Position numbers and translations under genes: made by a program. From positions 1 through 9,659 of the forward strand of contig CACXGH010000170.1 of assembly GCA_902767175.1 (NCBI GenBank): a DNA stretch of 9,659 nt, in the 5' to 3' direction. This document shows positions 5,905 through 9,659 of this stretch, piece after piece. How positions within the stretch are numbered: the first letter of the stretch is position 1; every line of letters begins with the position of its first letter. Under the pieces are notes generated by a model. It was given only the letters and a program-made list of their open reading frames with translations, did not search any database and was not told where the DNA came from. Source of the stretch: an uncultured Ruminococcus sp. (GTDB lineage Bacteria > Bacillota > Clostridia > Oscillospirales > Acutalibacteraceae).

Positions 5905-5934
5905 AACGGGATCCGCATGGGTCCCGTTTTTTTT
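5905..5934 (+). terminator. Intrinsic terminator (attenuator) before aroF
   Basis: AACGGGATCC (5905-5914) pairs with GGGTCCCGTT (5919-5928) in a 10-bp stem with one G-T pair and the loop GCAT. Ts follow to 5934. It lies between the leader ORF and aroF, and no promoter is visible in the 33 bases left before the aroF start. aroF expression should therefore depend on read-through here. Confidence 0.85.
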
Positions 5935-5967
5935 ATACTACATTTATATATAACGGAGGAAAAGAAA

Positions 5968-6990
5968 ATGATTATCGTAATCAGACCGGGAACAACAAAG
6001 GAACAGCTCACACTGTTCAAGGCAAATCTTGAGGAACGCTATAATGTCAGGGTAAATGAATGGGTAGGTGTCGGCTCTACGGTGCTTGGTCTTATCGGAG
6101 ACACTACACAGATAGATGAAGACCAGCTTCATGCTCAGGAAGTAGTGGAGAGCATAAAAAGAGTACAGGAGCCTTATAAAAAGGCTAACAGAAAATTCCA
6201 CCCCGACAACACTGTTATAGAGCTTCCGACAGGTCAGAAAATAGGTGACGGCAATCTTTGCATCATGGCAGGTCCCTGTTCGGTAGAAAGTGAGGAACAG
6301 ATAAACTATGTTGCAGAGAGAGTAAAGTCGGCAGGTGCTGCATTCCTGAGAGGAGGCGCATTCAAGCCGAGGACATCACCGTATTCATTCCAGGGACTGA
6401 AAAGCGAAGGTCTTGACCTGCTCAAAGGAGCAAGAAAGGTAACAGGACTTCCTATTGTCACAGAGATAATGAGAGTAGGACATATAGATATGTTCGAGGG
6501 TGTTGATATTATTCAGGTAGGCGCAAGAAATATGCAGAACTTTGAGCTGTTAAAGGAGCTTGGAAAAACAGACAAGCCTATCCTTCTTAAAAGAGGACTT
6601 GCAAATACGATAGAGGAATGGCTGATGAGCGCTGAATATATCATGGCTGGCGGAAACAATAAGGTCATACTGTGTGAAAGAGGAATAAGAACATTTGAGA
6701 CAGCAACAAGAAACACACTTGACCTTTCTGCCATTCCTGTCGTGAAAAAGCTTTCGCACCTGCCTGTTATCGTTGATCCGAGCCATGCAACAGGAAAATC
6801 GGGTCTTGTAGAGCAAATGGCTCTGGCTGCAGTAGCGGCAGGCGCAGACGGTCTTATGATAGAGGTGCATAACGATCCCCGTCATGCATTGTCCGACGGT
6901 GCGCAGTCACTCACTCCCGACCAGTTCGACAGACTTGCGAGCCGTGTATTTGCACTTAAAAAGGCTTATGACGAAATTGTAAGTGCGTGA
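5968..6990 (+). CDS. aroF: 3-deoxy-7-phosphoheptulonate (DAHP) synthase, type I beta
   Basis: This is the first committed enzyme of aromatic biosynthesis, joining PEP and erythrose 4-phosphate. It has 340 residues. The N-terminal part (about 1-70) looks like the ferredoxin-like regulatory domain of this class, and a TIM barrel follows. The metal ligands are recognisable: C104 in AGPCSVES, H273 in DPSHATG, E299 in MIEVH and D310 in SDGAQ. They lie one or two positions from those of the Thermotoga enzyme. RGGAFKPRTSPYSFQG carries substrate-binding residues. The frame is open upstream to an ATG at 5902, but that start would lie across the terminator. The ATG at 5968 has ACGGAGG eight bases before it. 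The N-terminal domain is the usual site of feedback inhibition by Tyr or Phe in relatives. No chorismate mutase domain is attached. Confidence 0.95.
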   Translation: MIIVIRPGTTKEQLTLFKANLEERYNVRVNEWVGVGSTVLGLIGDTTQIDEDQLHAQEVVESIKRVQEPYKKANRKFHPDNTVIELPTGQKIGDGNLCIMAGPCSVESEEQINYVAERVKSAGAAFLRGGAFKPRTSPYSFQGLKSEGLDLLKGARKVTGLPIVTEIMRVGHIDMFEGVDIIQVGARNMQNFELLKELGKTDKPILLKRGLANTIEEWLMSAEYIMAGGNNKVILCERGIRTFETATRNTLDLSAIPVVKKLSHLPVIVDPSHATGKSGLVEQMALAAVAAGADGLMIEVHNDPRHALSDGAQSLTPDQFDRLASRVFALKKAYDEIVSA

Positions 6991-7004
6991 TCATACTGCT
7001 TTTA

Positions 7005-7129
7005 ATGGGAGTCCGGTATCAGACGAAAATCGTTTTTCAAAACAGCCTTTTTGACCTGAATGGTCAAGAAGTCCCACTCCTCTGAGGCGGGGATAAATTG
7101 TCCGTCAGCCGCAAGGTGCTTTGCGGTTG
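7005..7129. other. Palindrome-rich spacer between aroF and tyrA
   Basis: Only short ORFs are present in this gap (6991-7194). It holds three hairpins: a 10-bp stem 7047-7056 with 7062-7071, a weak stem around 7073-7091 (CCC/GGG with inner CTC/GAG), and a stem 7106-7114 with 7121-7129 (one G-T pair) ending just before the tyrA -35 box. GGAGT (7008-7012) can also pair with ACTCC (7076-7080), enclosing the first hairpin. None is followed by a good T run, so no clear aroF terminator is seen. The last inverted repeat could be an operator or a repeat remnant. Confidence 0.35.
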
Positions 7130-7133
7130 TATG

Positions 7134-7162
7134 TTGAAAAAAAACTTCTGTAATGATATAAT
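7134..7162 (+). promoter_or_regulatory. Sigma-A promoter of tyrA-aroB
   Basis: TTGAAA (7134-7139), a 17-base spacer and a perfect TATAAT (7157-7162), with TGA forming an extended -10, make one of the strongest promoters in the window. Transcription would start near 7169, about 26 bases before the TTG start. Confidence 0.85.
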
Positions 7163-7177
7163 GATCCTATCATGTAT

Positions 7178-7185
7178 GAGGGAGG
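7178..7185 (+). promoter_or_regulatory. Ribosome binding site deciding the tyrA start
   Basis: GAGGGAGG ends nine bases before the TTG at 7195 and 27 bases before the ATG at 7213. Between it and the ATG lies a perfect hairpin GCGGC/GCCGC (7189-7193 with 7199-7203). Folding it would bring the site to about 12 bases from the ATG. Confidence 0.6.
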
Positions 7186-7194
7186 AATGCGGCT

Positions 7195-8043
7195 TTGTGC
7201 CGCAGTATCAATATGAATATAGTTATTTCGGGTCTTGGCATTATTGGCGGTTCAATGGCTAAGGCAATTAAAAAATATACGGACAATTATGTATACGGTA
7301 TCAACAGGAGCAGAGAACCGCTTGATAAGGCTCTTGCCTGCGGTGCTGTAGATGAAGCGGGAAATGAGGAGACGCTGAGAATTGCAGATATGCTTATTCT
7401 CGGTATATATCCCGATGCGGCTGTTGATTTTGTAAGAAAAAATAAGGACAGGATCAAAAAAGGCTGCATAGTGATAGATACCTGCGGTATAAAATCAAAG
7501 ATCTGTCCTGAGCTTTCACAGCTTGCTAAGGACAACGGCTTTTATTTTGTGGGATTTCATCCGATGGCAGGCAAGGAGAAAAACGGCTTTGATGTATCTG
7601 ACGCTGATTTGTTTCTTGGCGCAAGCGGAATTGTAATACCATGTGATGTACCGCAGGAGGCAGTAGATACAACTGCGGCTCTCCTGAGAAAGCTTGGTTT
7701 CGGTATGGTCAAGTTTTCGACTCCTGAGGAGCATGACAGAATGATAGCGTTTACATCTCAGCTTCCTCATGTACTTGCCTGCGCTTATGTATTCAGCCCG
7801 AGATGCATTGACCATAAAGGCTTCTCAGCAGGCAGCTACCGTGATGTATCGAGGGTCGCCAATATAAACGCACAGCTCTGGTCTGAACTGTTTATCGAGA
7901 ATAAAGGACCTCTTGCAGATGAGATACAGACCCTGATAGATAATCTTGAGCTGATAAAGAAGGGAATTGAAAAGGGAGACCGTGAAGAGCTTGCAAGGCT
8001 GCTGCATAAGGGAAAGGAAATTAAGGAGGCACTTGGAGAATGA
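7195..8043 (+). CDS. tyrA: Prephenate dehydrogenase
   Basis: The enzyme oxidatively decarboxylates prephenate to 4-hydroxyphenylpyruvate, the tyrosine branch. It has 282 residues from TTG 7195, or 276 from ATG 7213. The TTG has a good ribosome binding site, while the ATG gives the more usual N-terminus starting with the Rossmann strand. Seen are GLGIIG (13-18), the catalytic-type H122 in FHPMAG, H192 in TSQLPH, and the helical dimer part around GSYRDVSRVA (213-222). No C-terminal ACT domain is present, so feedback by tyrosine through ACT is not expected. The end of strand 2 reads GINRS instead of an acidic residue, hinting at NADP use. Arogenate dehydrogenase activity cannot be excluded. The stop overlaps the aroB start in ATGA. 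Confidence 0.93.
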   Translation: MCRSINMNIVISGLGIIGGSMAKAIKKYTDNYVYGINRSREPLDKALACGAVDEAGNEETLRIADMLILGIYPDAAVDFVRKNKDRIKKGCIVIDTCGIKSKICPELSQLAKDNGFYFVGFHPMAGKEKNGFDVSDADLFLGASGIVIPCDVPQEAVDTTAALLRKLGFGMVKFSTPEEHDRMIAFTSQLPHVLACAYVFSPRCIDHKGFSAGSYRDVSRVANINAQLWSELFIENKGPLADEIQTLIDNLELIKKGIEKGDREELARLLHKGKEIKEALGE

Positions 8044-9089
8044 GTGTAGTTGAAGTAAAAACAGGCGTTCCTTATAAAATAATAATAGAGCATGGAGTAC
8101 TTGACAGGGCAGGAGAGCTTATACGTCCGCTTACAAAGGCAATACGGGCTGTGATAGTGAGCGATGCGAATGTAGCTCCGCTTTATGGTGACAGGGTAAG
8201 GAATTCGCTTGAGGAAAGCGGCTTCGAGGTTTCGGAATTTGTTTTTGAAGCAGGAGAGGCTTCAAAAAAGCTTTCTGTTGTCGAAAAAATGTATCATTTC
8301 TTCTTTGAACACGATATAACAAGAACGGATATAGTTGTTGCCCTTGGCGGAGGAGTAACGGGTGATATGGCAGGCTTTGCTGCAGCTACATATCTGAGGG
8401 GAATTGATTTTGTACAGATACCGACAAGTCTGCTTGCACAGGTGGATTCATCGGTAGGGGGAAAGACAGCGGTAGATATGCCGTTCGGAAAAAACCTTGT
8501 CGGCGCTTTTCGCCAGCCGAGGATAGTTCTTATTGACCCGGATACATTAAATACACTGCCTGAAAAATTCTTCCGTGACGGTCTTGGCGAGGTAGTGAAG
8601 TATGGCTGTATAAGAAGTCTTGCATTATTTGAAAGGCTTGAAAAGGAAAATGCGGCGGATATAACAGATGATATAATATATGAATGCGTTTCAATAAAGC
8701 GTGATGTTGTAGAGAAGGACGAGTTTGACACGGGAGAGAGGGCTATTCTGAATTTCGGTCATACACTTGGTCATGCTATTGAGAAATTAGGAAATTATTC
8801 CGGTTACACGCACGGAGAAGCAGTTGCGGCAGGCTCTGCTATGATAACGAGGATAAGCGAGAAGAACGGACTTACAGAAAAAGGTACAGCAGAGAGACTT
8901 GAAGCTGTTCTTCTCAAATACGGTCTGCCCGTGAATAGTCGATTCTCCGATGATGAAATTGCTGCGGCAACAAAGGGCGATAAGAAGAGCAGCGGTAAGA
9001 GCATAAATTTTGTGCTGCTGAAAAGCATTGGAGAATGCTTTCTGAAAAAGCTGACGGCTGAGGAATTTAAAGAGCTTCTTGATAAATAA
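8040..9089 (+). CDS. aroB: 3-dehydroquinate synthase
   Basis: The enzyme converts DAHP to 3-dehydroquinate with NAD and a divalent metal, the step directly after AroF. It has 349 residues, normal length. The NAD-binding GGGVTGDMAGF (103-113) is followed by IPTSLLAQVDSSVGGKT (127-143). The metal ligands are E184 in GLGEVVKYG, H241 in NFGHTLGHAIE and H258 in THGEA, with the same spacing as in E. coli. The ATG overlaps the tyrA stop by ATGA, so translation is probably coupled, with the ribosome binding site GGAG at the end of tyrA. A clear terminator follows, so the tyrA-aroB transcript ends here. Confidence 0.96.
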   Translation: MSVVEVKTGVPYKIIIEHGVLDRAGELIRPLTKAIRAVIVSDANVAPLYGDRVRNSLEESGFEVSEFVFEAGEASKKLSVVEKMYHFFFEHDITRTDIVVALGGGVTGDMAGFAAATYLRGIDFVQIPTSLLAQVDSSVGGKTAVDMPFGKNLVGAFRQPRIVLIDPDTLNTLPEKFFRDGLGEVVKYGCIRSLALFERLEKENAADITDDIIYECVSIKRDVVEKDEFDTGERAILNFGHTLGHAIEKLGNYSGYTHGEAVAAGSAMITRISEKNGLTEKGTAERLEAVLLKYGLPVNSRFSDDEIAAATKGDKKSSGKSINFVLLKSIGECFLKKLTAEEFKELLDK

Positions 9090-9157
9090 AAATATAAAGC
9101 TTCACTCAGGTATATAATGAATCGGTACTTTCATAACTGTATTAATGATATTTCATA

Positions 9158-9197
9158 GGCACGGTATTCTATTTTGAGTTTACCGTGCCGCTTTTTT
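9158..9197 (+). terminator. Intrinsic terminator after aroB
   Basis: GGCACGGTA (9158-9166) pairs perfectly with TACCGTGCC (9181-9189) over a 14-base loop, followed by GC and six Ts (9192-9197). It is 68 bases past the aroB stop and ends the aromatic cluster. Confidence 0.9.
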
Positions 9198-9538
9198 GAA
9201 AATCTGTTGACGGACGGCAGCGGCTTTGATAAAACACATATGATAAAAAACTATCCTCCAAAATAATAATACAGTAACAGAAGAAAAACGCTACATATAT
9301 AATAGCATTTTCTCTTGATTATCAGCTTAATGTGTGTTATTATAAATACGCTGTCCGCCTGAAACGGCACATACTTTCTTTACAGCCGGTCTGATTGTAT
9401 ATTTTGACGGGAGCTGACTCGGCATACATACGAAATCGGGAGTTGTGTCCTGTATATTTCGTTGAAAATCAGTGGCAATATATACAAAAAACAGAATGAA
9501 AATTCTACCAAAATTACAAAGATAATTTTCAAAAAAGC
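9198..9538. other. AT-rich stretch without a recognisable gene
   Basis: No ORF with a ribosome binding site is seen on either strand. The stretch holds a candidate promoter (9315-9343) and a small GAAA-capped hairpin AGAAT/ATTCT (9493-9497 with 9502-9506). CGGGAG occurs twice about 30 bases apart (near 9408 and 9438). No tRNA or rRNA is recognised. Confidence 0.5.
9315..9343 (+). promoter_or_regulatory. Candidate promoter in the gene-free stretch
   Basis: TTGATT (9315-9320), a 17-base spacer and TATTAT (9338-9343) with TGT as extended -10 form a plausible sigma-A promoter. No ORF starts soon after it. It could make a small RNA or be an extra promoter for the gene beyond the right edge. Confidence 0.45.
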
Positions 9539-9567
9539 TTGCAAAACAGGGAAGTATGTGCTATTAT
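9539..9567 (+). promoter_or_regulatory. Promoter for the gene beyond the right edge
   Basis: TTGCAA (9539-9544), a 17-base spacer and TATTAT (9562-9567) with TGC as extended -10 form a good promoter. The overlapping TATAAT at 9565-9570 is an alternative. Transcription would start near 9574. Confidence 0.65.
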
Positions 9568-9573
9568 AATGGA

Positions 9574-9659
9574 GCGTGACTGCGACAGATATGCGATGAA
9601 GCGGGAGGTTGCGGCAGAAACTGCCGGTTTTTCCGTGGAGTATGTCCGATTTTAAACCG
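9574..9659 (+). promoter_or_regulatory. Structured 5' leader, gene cut off by window end
   Basis: CGGCAG (9612-9617) pairs with CTGCCG (9621-9626) around AAA. Outside it CGGGA (9602-9606) pairs with TTCCG (9631-9635), and GACA near 9583 may pair with TGTC near 9644. No start codon with a ribosome binding site appears before the window ends. The layered stem resembles leaders ahead of ribosomal-protein operons such as rpsJ in Clostridia, but that is from memory and unproven. Confidence 0.4.

Larger units (their letters stand above)
5662..5934 (+). promoter_or_regulatory. Leader/attenuator region of aroF
   Basis: The predicted RNA runs from the promoter near 5662 to the terminator ending at 5934, about 273 bases, and contains a 48-codon leader ORF. 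It can fold into one long imperfect hairpin. Paired segments from the outside in are 5681-5686 with 5887-5892, 5687-5695 with 5868-5876 (one mismatch), 5707-5712 with 5857-5863, 5716-5721 with 5839-5844, 5731-5737 with 5828-5834, 5753-5758 with 5812-5817, 5759-5764 with 5803-5808, and 5767-5770 with 5797-5800. The aromatic codons (5759-5800) occupy the tip. The arrangement suggests transcription attenuation by ribosome position. The alternative antiterminator pairing is not unambiguous by eye. Confidence 0.6.

Noticed and set aside
5902..5967. Longer aroF starting at the ATG at 5902
   Set aside because: The extension would be encoded by the terminator hairpin and T run, and the ATG at 5968 has a proper ribosome binding site.
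5662..5967. T-box or known riboswitch in the aroF leader
   Set aside because: No T-box sequence (GGTGG...ACCGCG type) or recognisable riboswitch core is visible; the leader ORF explains the region better.
7005..7085. A 26-codon ORF between aroF and tyrA as a second leader peptide
   Set aside because: There is no ribosome binding site before its ATG, no strong aromatic run, and its stop precedes the tyrA promoter, so it could not attenuate tyrA from that promoter.
9204..9213. Ten-base match CTGTTGACGG shared with 23-32
   Set aside because: Matches of this length are expected many times by chance in a window of this size, and the flanks do not match.
9174..9240. A 19-codon minus-strand ORF beginning near 9240 with GGAGG upstream
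   Set aside because: The GGAGG is about 15 bases away, too far, and the ORF crosses the aroB terminator.

Overview
The window looks like a chromosomal segment from an anaerobic Firmicute of class Clostridia, probably Ruminococcus-like. The evidence is AAGGAG-type ribosome binding sites, consensus sigma-A promoters, short terminators with T runs, a two-subunit iron-sulfur fumarase, a zinc-containing archaeal/eukaryotic-type prolyl-tRNA synthetase and a beta-type DAHP synthase. The placement rests on recognising families by eye; no database search was run.

The left part (1-3819) is read on the minus strand. In transcription order it holds acpP (acyl carrier protein), proS (prolyl-tRNA synthetase), and an operon of fumarase alpha, fumarase beta and a small membrane protein of unknown function. 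acpP and proS each have a promoter and a terminator. The fumarase operon runs into a cluster of short inverted repeats (1-76), which supplies the last residues and the stop codon of the membrane protein.

The right part (4075-9089) is read on the plus strand and is a shikimate/aromatic amino acid cluster in two blocks: aroE-aroK, then aroF, then tyrA-aroB. aroF makes DAHP from PEP and erythrose 4-phosphate. aroB, aroE and aroK are three of the following steps, and tyrA starts the tyrosine branch. aroD, aroA, aroC and pheA are absent from the window. tyrA and aroB overlap by ATGA and share a strong promoter.

The most notable region is 5433-5967, between aroK and aroF. A MITE-like palindrome of about 180 bp begins on the aroK stop codon. 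Next come a near-consensus promoter and a second, diverged palindrome whose left end matches the first. Inside the second palindrome is a previously unlisted 48-codon ORF (5738-5884) with a ribosome binding site. Residues 7-21 of this ORF contain 7 Phe, 2 Tyr and 1 Trp. A strong intrinsic terminator (5905-5934) follows, and aroF starts 33 bp later. This is the layout of a ribosome-mediated transcription attenuator sensing charged Phe/Tyr/Trp tRNAs, apparently built within a repeat-derived hairpin.

The last 570 bases contain the aroB terminator, an AT-rich stretch with no gene, and a promoter driving a structured leader for a gene beyond the window edge. The acpP/aroE intergenic region may have face-to-face promoters whose transcripts overlap at their 5' ends.
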